The notes below the pieces were generated by a model. It was not told the DNA's origin. It searched no databases and saw only the letters and a list, made by a program, of their open reading frames with translations. This document shows, in pieces, positions 7,122 through 14,786 of a stretch of 42,286 nt of DNA. This DNA comes from Thomasclavelia cocleata. GTDB taxonomy: Bacteria; Bacillota_I; Bacilli_A; Erysipelotrichales; Coprobacillaceae. Position numbers and translations under genes: made by a program. The stretch's first letter is position 1. Every line of letters begins with the position of its first letter. The stretch lies in assembly GCF_900102365.1 (NCBI RefSeq), contig NZ_FOIN01000022.1, positions 1 through 42,286 of the forward strand. The letters run 5' to 3'.

Positions 7122-9173
7122 TTATTTACTAATAACTTTTTTAACAATATTATCAGGTGCAAACTCATAATCTAAAAATTCCATTTCAAAAAAACCTTGT
7201 CCTTGGGTAATGGAACGTAGATCAACTGCATAATTCATAACTTCGTTCATTGGAGCTTCTGCGACAATTTTGATTAATCCATCATCAAGAACATCACTGC
7301 CAATTACTCGTGCTCTTTTTGTATTAAAGTTACTCATTATATCTCCAGTATATTGTTCATCTACAATTACTTTCATTTTCATATAGGGTTCAAGTAAAAC
7401 AGGATTTGCTTTAGGTATAGCCTCTTTAAAGCACATTGTTGTAGCGGTTTTAAAAGCCATTTCAGATGAATCAACATTATGATAGGAACCATCGATTAAA
7501 GTTGCTTTAATTCCCAGAACTGGATATCCAGCTAAAATGCCGCTTTTAACACTTTCGATTAATCCTTTTTCAACAGCTGGAAAATATGATTTAGGAACTG
7601 CACCTCCAAATATTTTTTCTTCAAATACATAAGGTTGACTATAATCATAGGTTGGTTCAAATGTGATCTCTACTTCACCAAATTGGCCATGACCACCAGA
7701 TTGTTTTTTGAAACGTGTTCTTTGGGTAACTGTTTTTTTAATGGTTTCACGGTATGGGATTTTAATTTCTTCTAAAGCTGCTTCAACTTTGAATTTATTT
7801 TTTAATTTTGATAGTAAGACATCTAAATGAATATCACCAATACCATAGATGCATTGTTGCTTAGTTTCTGGGTTAGGTTTAAATTGTAGTGTAGAGTCTT
7901 CTTCTAATAATTTGTTTATTGCATTAGTAATTTTTTCTTCATTACTTTTACCAACTGGAGTAATTGCTTTACCATAATATGGTGTTGAAAAATTTATTTC
8001 TGGTATAATAATTTGATATCCTGCAGTACACAAAGTATCGTTAGTTTTAGATGTGTTTAGTTTAGTGACAGCACCAATATCGCCAGCGTGTAAACAATTG
8101 ACTTCAATTAATTCTTTACCACAAGGTCGATATAATTTAGTGATTCTTTCACTTTCTTTTCTTTTAACATTATAAATAGAAGAACCACTATAAATAGTAC
8201 CAGTAATAACTTTAAATAAAGATGTTCTTCCAACAAAAGGATCAGCAATAGTTTTAAAGATAAAAATACTAGTAGGTAAACTTTCGTCATATCCGATGAT
8301 TTCTTCTTCGTGTTTATCTACATTTTCAACAATCAAAGAATTACTCATATCACCAGCCGCACTAAAGAAAGCGACCATAGAATTTAAAATTATTTGAATT
8401 CCAATTTGATCAGTTCCACATAGAACAGGAATTAATGTTTTTTCTATAACACCTTTACGTAATGCCCAAGATATTTCTTCTTTAGTAAAAGCTTCTTCAT
8501 TAATATATTTTTCTAATAGTTCATCACTTGTGTTTGCAACTGCTTCATCAATCATATCTTTAATAGGTTGAATTTCGCTCATTAATTCTTTTGGTATTTC
8601 TATAGGTTTAGTTTGATTTCCTTCAAAAATACGTCCCTCCATTTTTGCTACATTGATATATCCAACCATCTTATTATTATCCATAATTGGGACTTGAATA
8701 GGGGCTATAGCTTTTCCGTAAGTATCTTTTAATTCTTGTAATTTTGTTGAATAATTATTATTAGGATTGTCCAAACCATTAATATAAATGATTTTTGCTT
8801 TATCTTTTGCCTTAAACATTGCTTGTTTTGTTCCTGCGTTGATACCCGATGATGATGGAACAATAATTAAAGCTGATTCACACACAGCTAAAGCAGCTTC
8901 ACATTCTCCTGTAAAGTCAAATATACCAGGGACATCAATTAAGTTGATTTTACAATTATTCCATTCAACAGGAATAATGGATAAATTGACAGAAGATTTA
9001 CGAATAATTTCTTCAATACTATGATCGCTTAAAGTGTTTCCTTCGCTAACATTTCCAGTTCGGTTAAGCAGTCCACTACGATAAGCCATAGCTTCGACAA
9101 TACTTGTTTTACCACAACCAGAATGTCCTAATACTGCAACATTTCCAATTTCGTTTGCATGATAAGTTCTCAT
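7122..9173 (-). CDS. EF-G-like translational GTPase paralogue with degenerate GTPase motifs
   Basis: 683 residues with the full EF-G domain order: G domain, domain II, III, IV (with GGHGQFGEVEI) and V. The P-loop GHSGCGKTS is at residues 16-24. Other motifs depart from EF-G. Switch II reads DVPGIFDF at 80-87 instead of DTPGHVDF, so the catalytic His is Ile. The base-specificity motif is NGLD at 132-135 instead of NKxD. The usual switch I RGIT is missing (EIIRKSSV). Loss of the switch II His is known in the EF-G-like family without a demonstrated elongation role; the altered NKxD goes further. It is probably not the main EF-G. The start at 9173 was chosen for AAAGGTGG about 8 bases upstream; the GTG at 9185 overlaps that site. 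Confidence 0.85.
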   Translation of the reverse strand: MRTYHANEIGNVAVLGHSGCGKTSIVEAMAYRSGLLNRTGNVSEGNTLSDHSIEEIIRKSSVNLSIIPVEWNNCKINLIDVPGIFDFTGECEAALAVCESALIIVPSSSGINAGTKQAMFKAKDKAKIIYINGLDNPNNNYSTKLQELKDTYGKAIAPIQVPIMDNNKMVGYINVAKMEGRIFEGNQTKPIEIPKELMSEIQPIKDMIDEAVANTSDELLEKYINEEAFTKEEISWALRKGVIEKTLIPVLCGTDQIGIQIILNSMVAFFSAAGDMSNSLIVENVDKHEEEIIGYDESLPTSIFIFKTIADPFVGRTSLFKVITGTIYSGSSIYNVKRKESERITKLYRPCGKELIEVNCLHAGDIGAVTKLNTSKTNDTLCTAGYQIIIPEINFSTPYYGKAITPVGKSNEEKITNAINKLLEEDSTLQFKPNPETKQQCIYGIGDIHLDVLLSKLKNKFKVEAALEEIKIPYRETIKKTVTQRTRFKKQSGGHGQFGEVEITFEPTYDYSQPYVFEEKIFGGAVPKSYFPAVEKGLIESVKSGILAGYPVLGIKATLIDGSYHNVDSSEMAFKTATTMCFKEAIPKANPVLLEPYMKMKVIVDEQYTGDIMSNFNTKRARVIGSDVLDDGLIKIVAEAPMNEVMNYAVDLRSITQGQGFFEMEFLDYEFAPDNIVKKVISK

Positions 9174-9212
9174 TAAAATAACCACCTTTCTATAAGTGAA
9201 CTTCTTTCTTTT

Positions 9213-9221
9213 ATTTTATCA
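9213..9221 (-). promoter_or_regulatory. Extended -10 element for the EF-G-like gene
   Basis: Minus-strand TGATAAAAT (TG-n-TAAAAT), about 40 bases before the start codon. The -35 match is weak. The same 9-mer occurs before the MoxR and CotH genes. Confidence 0.4.
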
Positions 9222-9258
9222 TATATAAATAAAAATTAGGATCGATTTAGTAATAAAA

Positions 9259-9272
9259 AGATAACGCTTACA
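9259..9272 (-). promoter_or_regulatory. Possible cre (CcpA) site
   Basis: Minus-strand TGTAAGCGTTATCT fits the cre consensus TGWAANCGNTNWCA at all but the last position. It lies upstream of the -10 of the EF-G-like gene and about 130 bases before the tRNA promoter. Which unit it would control is unclear. Confidence 0.35.
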
Positions 9273-9404
9273 TTTGTTTTGAAGAAATTTCAAAAAAATT
9301 TTTTTAGTATTGATTAATTAAGGGAATTATGATAATATATTGCTTGCTTGAGTCGAGGGATGTAAAAATTAATATCGACATTAGTTAGAAAAGTAAAAAA
9401 AGTG

Positions 9405-9433
9405 TTGACTTTTGTTTAGTGAAATGATACACT
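9405..9433 (+). promoter_or_regulatory. Promoter of the first tRNA array
   Basis: TTGACT (9405-9410), 17-bp spacer, TACACT (9428-9433) preceded by TG at 9425-9426 (extended -10). The predicted start near 9440 is about 10 bases before the first tRNA. Confidence 0.7.
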
Positions 9434-9450
9434 TACAAAGTAACGTTTAT

Positions 9451-9526
9451 GGAGGTTTAGCTCAGTTGGGAGAGCATCTGCCTTACAAGCAGAGGGTCAG
9501 CGGTTCGAGTCCGTTAACCTCCACCA
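9451..9526 (+). tRNA. tRNA-Val (anticodon TAC)
   Basis: 76-nt cloverleaf with encoded CCA. Acceptor GGAGGTT / AACCTCC, anticodon loop CTTACAA, T loop GGTTCGAGTCC. First of seven tandem tRNAs. Confidence 0.97.
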
Positions 9527-9540
9527 TTAAAAATAAATAT

Positions 9541-9616
<76 letters not shown>

Positions 9617-9620
9617 TGAT

Positions 9621-9703
9621 GGAGGAGTAGCGAAGTGGCTAAACGCGGCTGACTGTAACTCAGTTCCTTTGGTTCGGTGGTTCGAATCCGCCCTCCTCCA
9701 CCA
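9621..9703 (+). tRNA. tRNA-Tyr (anticodon GTA)
   Basis: 83-nt class II tRNA with a long variable arm, acceptor GGAGGAG / CTCCTCC, anticodon loop CTGTAAC, encoded CCA. Confidence 0.96.
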
Positions 9704-9711
9704 GCTATTAT

Positions 9712-9787
9712 TGGGGTATAGCCAAGCGGTAAGGCAACAGACTTTGACTCTGTCATCTCCCTGGTTCGAATCCAGGTACCCCAGCCA
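9712..9787 (+). tRNA. tRNA-Gln (anticodon TTG)
   Basis: 76-nt cloverleaf starting TGGGGTA, anticodon loop CTTTGAC, encoded CCA after ACCCCAG. Confidence 0.96.
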
Positions 9788-9797
9788 AATATATAAC

Positions 9798-9873
9798 GAC
9801 CCGCTAGCTCAGCCGGTAGAGCATCTGACTTTTAATCAGAGGGTCAGGCGTTCGAATCGCCTGCGGGTCACCA
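9798..9873 (+). tRNA. tRNA-Lys (anticodon TTT)
   Basis: 76-nt cloverleaf, acceptor GACCCGC / GCGGGTC, anticodon loop CTTTTAA, encoded CCA. Confidence 0.97.
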
Positions 9874-9890
9874 TTTTCAAGAAAATATTT

Positions 9891-9979
9891 GCCCAGGTGG
9901 CGAAACTGGTAGACGCACAGGACTTAAAATCCTGCGGACCTTAAAATCCGTGCCGGTTCGATTCCGGCCCTGGGCACCA
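9891..9979 (+). tRNA. tRNA-Leu (anticodon TAA)
   Basis: 89-nt class II tRNA with a long variable arm, acceptor GCCCAGG / CCTGGGC, anticodon TAA, encoded CCA. Confidence 0.96.
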
Positions 9980-9984
9980 TTTTC

Positions 9985-10058
9985 GCGGGTGTAGTTCAAT
10001 GGTAGAACTTCAGCCTTCCAAGCTGACTACGTGGGTTCGATTCCCATCACCCGCTCCA
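9985..10058 (+). tRNA. tRNA-Gly (anticodon TCC), copy 1
   Basis: 74-nt cloverleaf, acceptor GCGGGTG / CACCCGC, anticodon loop CTTCCAA, encoded CCA. Identical to the copy at 14505-14578 that opens the second array. Confidence 0.97.
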
Positions 10059-10093
10059 TTTTGTAAATGTAGTGATAACACTTATAATAAATA

Positions 10094-10141
10094 GGTTGTA
10101 ACGATTAAAGAATTTATTCTTTAGATGTTGCAACTTTTTTT
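10094..10141 (+). terminator. Terminator of the first tRNA array
   Basis: Long interrupted hairpin: GTTG...CAAC at the base (10095-10098 / 10131-10134), a further short helix, and TAAAGAA / TTCTTTA at the top (10106-10112 / 10117-10123), then seven T. Confidence 0.8.
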
Positions 10142-10180
10142 GTTGGAGAAATAAAACTAATTTTGTTTAATTAATATTTA

Positions 10181-10213
10181 TGATGTAAAAATGATGCAAA
10201 TAAATAGTATAAT
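10181..10213 (+). promoter_or_regulatory. Operator repeats and promoter of the two-component operon
   Basis: Direct repeat TGATGTAA (10181-10188), 3 bases, TGATGCAA (10192-10199): an 11-bp period, as expected for an OmpR-family dimer binding one face of DNA. A perfect TATAAT lies at 10208-10213, and the expected -35 place (10185-10190) has no good hexamer and is covered by the repeats, suggesting activation by the bound regulator. The same repeat pair stands before the VanY gene. Confidence 0.6.
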
Positions 10214-10229
10214 AATAAGGGTGATAATG

Positions 10230-10889
10230 ATGAATAAAATATTAATTGTTGAGGACGAAAAAGCAATAAATGAATTAATAAGAATTAGTTTAACTGATGC
10301 AGGTTATTTATGTAGGTGTGCATATGATGGTATGCAGGGTGCAGATTTAATTGAGGGTGAATCATTTGATTTGGTTTTGTTGGATATTATGTTACCAAAA
10401 GTAAATGGATATGAGTTAATGGAGTATATCCGACCATTAAATATACCAGTTATATTTTTAACTGCAAAAGCTGATGTCAATGATCGTGTCAAAGGTTTAA
10501 AAATGGGTGCAGAAGATTATATTGTTAAACCGTTTGAAATTATTGAGCTTTTAGCAAGGGTAGAAACAGTGCTTAGAAGATATGATAAAATATCACATTA
10601 CTTATCAGTTTATGATGTTAGTGTTGATACTTTGTCGCGGGTAGTAAAAAAAGATGGTAAAATTGTAAATTTAACAGTTAAAGAATATGATTTGCTAGTC
10701 CTTTTTTTACAAAATAAAAATATAGCTTTGTTTAGAGATCGAATCTACGAATTAGTTTGGAAGGAAAGTTATCGTGGTGATAGTCGGACTGTGGATTTAC
10801 ATGTTCAGCGAATGCGAAAGAAAGTAGGTTTGGAAGATAAGATTGTTTCGGTGTATAAAATAGGGTATCGTTTGGAGGTGGATGAGTGA
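10230..10889 (+). CDS. OmpR/VanR-family response regulator
   Basis: 219 residues: receiver domain with acidic pocket ED at 8-9, phospho-acceptor D52 in LLDIMLP, T78 and K100 (IVKPF), then a C-terminal winged-helix DNA-binding domain ending in KIGYRLE. Of several possible starts (ATGs at 10191, 10227 and 10230), 10230 best fits the AAGGGTG site and begins exactly at the conserved NKILIVEDE. The stop overlaps the kinase start by 4 bases. The kinase and a VanY-type carboxypeptidase gene downstream suggest it controls cell-wall genes. Repeats upstream of its own promoter indicate autoregulation (inference). Confidence 0.94.
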   Translation: MNKILIVEDEKAINELIRISLTDAGYLCRCAYDGMQGADLIEGESFDLVLLDIMLPKVNGYELMEYIRPLNIPVIFLTAKADVNDRVKGLKMGAEDYIVKPFEIIELLARVETVLRRYDKISHYLSVYDVSVDTLSRVVKKDGKIVNLTVKEYDLLVLFLQNKNIALFRDRIYELVWKESYRGDSRTVDLHVQRMRKKVGLEDKIVSVYKIGYRLEVDE

Positions 10890-12334
10890 AATTTTTTTGG
10901 AAACTTTATTTAACGATAATGTTGACAGTTGTAACGTGTTTTAGTGTAGGTGGGTATTTGTTAATAGAAACAGGTTTTAAATCATCTTTACAAAGAGAGA
11001 TTGAAATGGCATACCAGGAAAATGATATTCTTTTTTCATCTTTTATAAATGAAATATTTACTCTGATAGATGGTTATGTAGATGCTAAATATAGTGATTC
11101 TGAGAGATTTAGTATTATTCAAAATTCGGCTACAACTTTAAGGATTCAAACTTTTAATGGTAGTATTTCGTTTTGTTTGCGTGATAAAAGAGGTAAAATG
11201 CTCTACCAAAATGGTGGTTTTTCTGATGATGTAAGTTTGATTAAAGAAATTAAATCTGGAACTAGAGGTTATAAAATAATAAAAAATAATAATAAGTATA
11301 AGGTACATACTTTAAGAAAATTAGAGTTAGGGATTGAAGGTATAGATATGTATCTTGAGAATTCTCGTGATATTTCTTCTTTGTTTAATGATCGTAAAGA
11401 TCAATATCAAACTTTTATATATTGTATAGGGTTGTTGTCTCTTATAGGAGCAGTGGTTATTTTTATTGTAACTAGATGGTTAGTGAAGCCGATAAAAAAA
11501 TTATCTCAAGCAACTAAGCGGATTATTGCTGAAGGCTTAGATAATGAAATTGTTGTTACTAGTGATGATGAAATTGGTCAATTTACTAAAGATTTTAATA
11601 CTATGACTAAACGTTTAATGGTATCAATGGATAAATTACAAGAAGCATTAAATCGTCAAGAAATATTTGTTGGTAATTTTGCTCATGAATTAAAGACGCC
11701 GCTAACTTCAATGATTGGTTATGGAGATATGCTTAGAAGTAAAAAACTTAGTGAAGAGCAAATTATTAGTTATTCAGATTTAATAGTACAAGAGGGAAAA
11801 CGTTTAGAAGTTATGTCGATGAAATTGATGGAATTAATTGTTTTAAAAAAACAGGATTTTGAAATGGTAGAAACTAATATTGTTGATTTTTTTGATGAAA
11901 TTAAGGCAATTGTTGCACCTATTATGAGAAATTCGAAAATTGATTTTAAGGTTTCGGTTGAACATGACGTTGTTTTAATAGAAAATGATTTGATGAAAAC
12001 GGTTTGTTTAAATTTGCTTGATAATGCTAGAAAAGCTGTAATTGATAATGGAATAATTGAATTTATGGGAGTAAAAGATATTGATGGTTATCGTATTGTG
12101 ATTAAAGATAATGGCTGTGGAATAGATGCTAAGGAAATTGATAAAATTAAAGAAGCTTTTTATATGGTTGATAAATCACGTTCGCGAAGTGCAGGGGGAG
12201 CTGGATTAGGTTTAGCGATTTGTGAACAGATAATAAAATTACATCATGGTAAGATGATAATTGAGAGTATAAAAAATCAAGGTACGATAGTAACTGTTTT
12301 GCTTAAAGGTGGTGAATCTGTTGCAAAGAATTAA
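10886..12334 (+). CDS. Sensor histidine kinase partner of the preceding regulator
   Basis: 482 residues, GTG start overlapping the regulator stop (GTGA). Order of parts: membrane helix 1 (about 6-28), an extracytoplasmic sensor region of about 145 residues, membrane helix 2 (about 175-197), HAMP linker, HisKA with H267 in FAHELKTPLTS, and HATPase with the N box LLDNARKA (N380), G1 box DNGCGID and G2 box GAGLGLAI. All catalytic residues are present. The sensor region has no family I recognise. It should phosphorylate the regulator encoded just upstream; the signal is unknown, with cell-wall stress plausible from the neighbours. Confidence 0.93.
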   Translation: MKFFWKLYLTIMLTVVTCFSVGGYLLIETGFKSSLQREIEMAYQENDILFSSFINEIFTLIDGYVDAKYSDSERFSIIQNSATTLRIQTFNGSISFCLRDKRGKMLYQNGGFSDDVSLIKEIKSGTRGYKIIKNNNKYKVHTLRKLELGIEGIDMYLENSRDISSLFNDRKDQYQTFIYCIGLLSLIGAVVIFIVTRWLVKPIKKLSQATKRIIAEGLDNEIVVTSDDEIGQFTKDFNTMTKRLMVSMDKLQEALNRQEIFVGNFAHELKTPLTSMIGYGDMLRSKKLSEEQIISYSDLIVQEGKRLEVMSMKLMELIVLKKQDFEMVETNIVDFFDEIKAIVAPIMRNSKIDFKVSVEHDVVLIENDLMKTVCLNLLDNARKAVIDNGIIEFMGVKDIDGYRIVIKDNGCGIDAKEIDKIKEAFYMVDKSRSRSAGGAGLGLAICEQIIKLHHGKMIIESIKNQGTIVTVLLKGGESVAKN

Positions 12335-12995
12335 AGTATTATTTACTGGAATTGGTGCAATGTTGTTATTGGTAATCATTGCTATATCACCAGTTTTATT
12401 ATCTAAATGGAATGATAGCAGAATACTTGCTCAAGTCATAGTGGAAAAAATTAATGAAAAAGATATTTTATCTATGCATACAAGTAAATTAAGTACGGAA
12501 GAAAAAATAAAGTTATTATATGATTATAATTCAGAAATTCAAAATTATGTTTGTATTAAACAACTGATAAAATCAAAAGAGGATTATAATAAAATAAGAG
12601 AAAATATTGTACAAGAAATAAAAGAATTGCAGAACCTGCAAATCATACCGATTGTTGATTTAGATGAAACTTATGAAAATAATACATTTAATACAGTAAC
12701 TTATGCTAAGGCTACTGATCCTGAAAGTTGTGTTGTTTTGATACAGGCAACATTTATCAGTGAAGAGGGTTATCTAGAAATATGGATTGATGGAAATGAT
12801 AATAAAATTTATAAATATCATTTTATTAATTATGTTTTTAAAAAAGAGAATATAAAATCAGGGGCTGCATTAAGTAAAAAAGGTATAGTTGCTTATGGAG
12901 TGGATTATTTAGGATTATCAAAGGATGAAGTGTTTGAACATTGTACAATTGAAAAAGATATTGACCATACTTATGCTGGAATTATTTATTTATGA
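12321..12995 (+). CDS. Membrane-anchored protein of unknown function in the two-component operon
   Basis: 224 residues. One N-terminal membrane helix (VLFTGIGAMLLLVIIAISPVLL), then a soluble, probably extracytoplasmic region of about 190 residues with alternating helices and strands and only two Cys. No family is recognised. The TTG at 12321 has AAAGGTGG 8 bases upstream; the GTG at 12309 overlaps this site and is unlikely. It overlaps the kinase gene by 14 bases, so it belongs to the same transcript. Position suggests an accessory sensor or modulator of the kinase, comparable in layout (not sequence) to YycH-type helpers. That role is inference. Its stop codon lies inside the operator repeats of the next gene. 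Confidence 0.6.
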   Translation: MQRIKVLFTGIGAMLLLVIIAISPVLLSKWNDSRILAQVIVEKINEKDILSMHTSKLSTEEKIKLLYDYNSEIQNYVCIKQLIKSKEDYNKIRENIVQEIKELQNLQIIPIVDLDETYENNTFNTVTYAKATDPESCVVLIQATFISEEGYLEIWIDGNDNKIYKYHFINYVFKKENIKSGAALSKKGIVAYGVDYLGLSKDEVFEHCTIEKDIDHTYAGIIYL

Positions 12996-13011
12996 TGCAA
13001 CTTTGATGTAA
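12993..13011 (+). promoter_or_regulatory. Operator repeats upstream of the VanY-type gene
   Basis: TGATGCAA (12993-13000), CTT, TGATGTAA (13004-13011): the same half-site and 11-bp period as before the response regulator gene, with a weaker third match (TGTAAC) at 13015. A clear -10 was not assigned between here and 13060. Confidence 0.55.
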
Positions 13012-13067
13012 AAATGTAACTAATTATATGCTTCCTTATTGTATTGTTTAAATATGGAGGTAGAAAG

Positions 13068-13793
13068 ATGAAAAAGAAAATAATGGTTGCTATTGTGTTG
13101 ATTGTTGGTTATGGATTAGGATTGAATTATGTAATAGAGCAAAAAAGTGTTGAAAGTCAGGAGAATGTTAAAAATGAAGTTACAAAGGCAAGTATAACTG
13201 AGGATAAAAATAATGAAATAATTAATGATGAATTATTAACATTGGTTAATTATAAAAATAAAGTACCAGATAATTGGCAGGTAAATTTGGTGTCTTTAAA
13301 TGATCAACAGTCAGTTGACCAACGGGCTTACCAAGCTTTGCAGGAAATGTTAGATGATGCTAAAAAAGAGGGGATGAAAATAATTGTTTGTTCATCATAT
13401 CGTACATATGATAAACAAAAGCAGCTTTTTATAAATAAGATTGGTGAATATTTAAAAAAAGGTTATTCGTATAATGAAGCTCAAGAAGCAGCGAGTATGT
13501 GGGTGGCAAAACCAAACACAAGTGAACATCAATTAGGGTTAGCAGTTGATTTGGTTTCTTATAATAATCAGCGGTTAGATAAAAGTCAAGAAAAAACTAA
13601 AGAACAGCGCTGGCTGATGGAAAATTGTCATCGATATGGTTTTATTTTACGTTATCCATCAGACAAAAGTAGTATTACTGGAATTAATTATGAACCATGG
13701 CATTATCGGTATGTAGGAAAAGCTCATGCTAAAAAAATTACTAGACAGGGGATTTGTTTGGAAGAATATTTAGATAATCTAAAAAATAGCTAA
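13068..13793 (+). CDS. VanY-type D,D-carboxypeptidase (peptidase M15B)
   Basis: 241 residues: N-terminal membrane anchor (about 3-21), a linker, and an M15 zinc peptidase domain. Zinc and catalytic motifs are complete: SSYRTYDKQ, S-E-H-x6-D (H154, D161 in SEHQLGLAVDL) and EPWHYR (E209, H212). It should remove the terminal D-Ala from peptidoglycan stem peptides outside the membrane. The start at 13068 has GGAGG 7 bases before it. Placement behind a VanRS-like pair recalls glycopeptide-resistance operons, but no vanH/ligase/vanX genes are present, so wall trimming or signalling is more likely than true vancomycin resistance. Shared operator repeats suggest control by the neighbouring regulator. 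Confidence 0.88.
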   Translation: MKKKIMVAIVLIVGYGLGLNYVIEQKSVESQENVKNEVTKASITEDKNNEIINDELLTLVNYKNKVPDNWQVNLVSLNDQQSVDQRAYQALQEMLDDAKKEGMKIIVCSSYRTYDKQKQLFINKIGEYLKKGYSYNEAQEAASMWVAKPNTSEHQLGLAVDLVSYNNQRLDKSQEKTKEQRWLMENCHRYGFILRYPSDKSSITGINYEPWHYRYVGKAHAKKITRQGICLEEYLDNLKNS

Positions 13794-13796
13794 AAG

Positions 13797-13825
13797 TTTA
13801 TATAAAATTCATATCTGTGTATAAT
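13797..13825 (+). promoter_or_regulatory. Probable promoter of the lysine/aspartate-rich membrane protein gene
   Basis: TTTATA (13797-13802), 17-bp spacer, perfect TATAAT (13820-13825), 22 bases before the start codon. Confidence 0.5.
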
Positions 13826-13847
13826 ATTATATACACGAGGTGAAAAA

Positions 13848-14351
13848 ATGACTAAGAGATTTGAATTTAATGATAGTGATTTGGAGATAGAAAATAATGA
13901 AGTAAAAATTGATGATATTGAAACTGACAGAATAATAAAGAAAGATAAACAGCGTCCAAGAATAAAGAAAAAGAAGGTTACAAAAACCAAACATAAAACA
14001 ACGGTAAAAAAAGAGAAACAAGGACGTTCTGTTTTTACAACGATTCTATTATTTTTATTGATTTTAGTTATTATTATAGGAATTTGTGTGGGTGGATATT
14101 TTGCCTATGAATATTATCAAGATCAACAAAAACAAATTGATAATCTTCAAAATCAGCTTGATGATTCAAAGAAAGATGATAATGATTATAAAGAAGACAA
14201 AAATAATATAGATAATAATGATTCAAAAAAAGAATTAGAAAGTGATAATAAATCTAATGATGGTGATGAACTAGATGATAGTATAATACCAGACAATTCT
14301 TCTGAGGATAATAATATCCCAGAAGATAATGAATACGAAGTTAATGAATAA
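13848..14351 (+). CDS. Single-pass membrane protein with charged low-complexity flanks
   Basis: 167 residues. An acidic-then-basic cytoplasmic N-terminus (ending in a KKKKVTKTKHK-type stretch), one membrane helix (about 63-87, TILLFLLILVIIIGICVGG), a short coiled-coil segment (QDQQKQIDNLQNQLDD) and an Asn/Asp/Glu-rich disordered tail. No domain is recognised. Composition bias means similarity searches will be weak. GAGGTG precedes the ATG by about 6 bases, and promoter and terminator bracket it as a single-gene unit. It could be an envelope or division-associated protein, but nothing in sequence proves a role. Confidence 0.65.
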   Translation: MTKRFEFNDSDLEIENNEVKIDDIETDRIIKKDKQRPRIKKKKVTKTKHKTTVKKEKQGRSVFTTILLFLLILVIIIGICVGGYFAYEYYQDQQKQIDNLQNQLDDSKKDDNDYKEDKNNIDNNDSKKELESDNKSNDGDELDDSIIPDNSSEDNNIPEDNEYEVNE

Positions 14352-14373
14352 AAATACCGTTAATGGTATTTTT
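14351..14373 (+). terminator. Intrinsic terminator
   Basis: AAAATACC / GGTATTTT (14351-14358, 14365-14372) with a 6-nt loop; it starts on the last base of the stop codon and ends in a short T tract. Confidence 0.75.
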
Positions 14374-14437
14374 ATTTGTATTATTTTTAATGTGAAAAGA
14401 AAATGTTTGAAAAAATTTAAAAATTAATAAAAAAGTC

Positions 14438-14466
14438 TTGCAATAGTATCTATAAAATGTTATTAT
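14438..14466 (+). promoter_or_regulatory. Promoter of the second tRNA array
   Basis: TTGCAA (14438-14443), 17-bp spacer, TATTAT (14461-14466), about 38 bases before tRNA-Gly. A clear vegetative promoter; this array does not depend on the first. Confidence 0.7.
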
Positions 14467-14504
14467 AGTTGAGCAGTAGTCATTAAGGGCACTGTTAAAA
14501 AGAA

Positions 14505-14578
14505 GCGGGTGTAGTTCAATGGTAGAACTTCAGCCTTCCAAGCTGACTACGTGGGTTCGATTCCCATCACCCGCTCCA
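14505..14578 (+). tRNA. tRNA-Gly (anticodon TCC), copy 2
   Basis: Identical over 74 nt to the copy at 9985-10058; the identity continues for two T after the CCA and then stops. First gene of the second array. Confidence 0.97.
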
Positions 14579-14580
14579 TT

Positions 14581-14656
14581 GCTTGAATAGCTCAGTTGGT
14601 AGAGCAATCGGCTGTTAACCGATCGGTCGTAGGTTCGAGTCCTACTTCAAGCGCCA
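14581..14656 (+). tRNA. tRNA-Asn (anticodon GTT)
   Basis: 76-nt cloverleaf, acceptor GCTTGAA / TTCAAGC, anticodon loop CTGTTAA, encoded CCA. Confidence 0.97.
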
Positions 14657-14657
14657 T

Positions 14658-14733
14658 GGCCTGTTGGAGAAACGGTTAACTCACATGCCTTTCACGCATG
14701 CATTCACGGGTTCGAATCCCGTACAGGTCACCA
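14658..14733 (+). tRNA. tRNA-Glu (anticodon TTC)
   Basis: 76-nt cloverleaf starting one base after the preceding tRNA, acceptor GGCCTGT / ACAGGTC, anticodon loop CTTTCAC, encoded CCA. Confidence 0.96.
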
Positions 14734-14745
14734 TTTTAAACTGAT

Positions 14746-14769
14746 CCAGGAATTATTCCTGGTTTTTTT
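14746..14769 (+). terminator. Terminator of the second tRNA array
   Basis: CCAGGAA / TTCCTGG (14746-14752, 14756-14762) with a 3-nt loop and seven T. Confidence 0.9.
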
Positions 14770-14786
14770 GTGTTATAAAAATGTTA

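Noticed and set aside
9669-9944. A 91-codon plus-strand open frame
   Set aside because: It runs through four tRNA genes (Tyr, Gln, Lys, Leu); their conserved cloverleaf bases explain the open frame.
13068-13793. Vancomycin-resistance operon
   Set aside because: VanR/VanS-like genes and VanY are present, but no D-Ala-D-Lac or D-Ala-D-Ser ligase, VanH or VanX gene is in the window.
13790-14021. Minus-strand frames rich in Phe/Leu/Ile
   Set aside because: Antisense shadow of the Lys/Asp-rich membrane protein; AAA/GAA codons read as TTT/TTC on the other strand.
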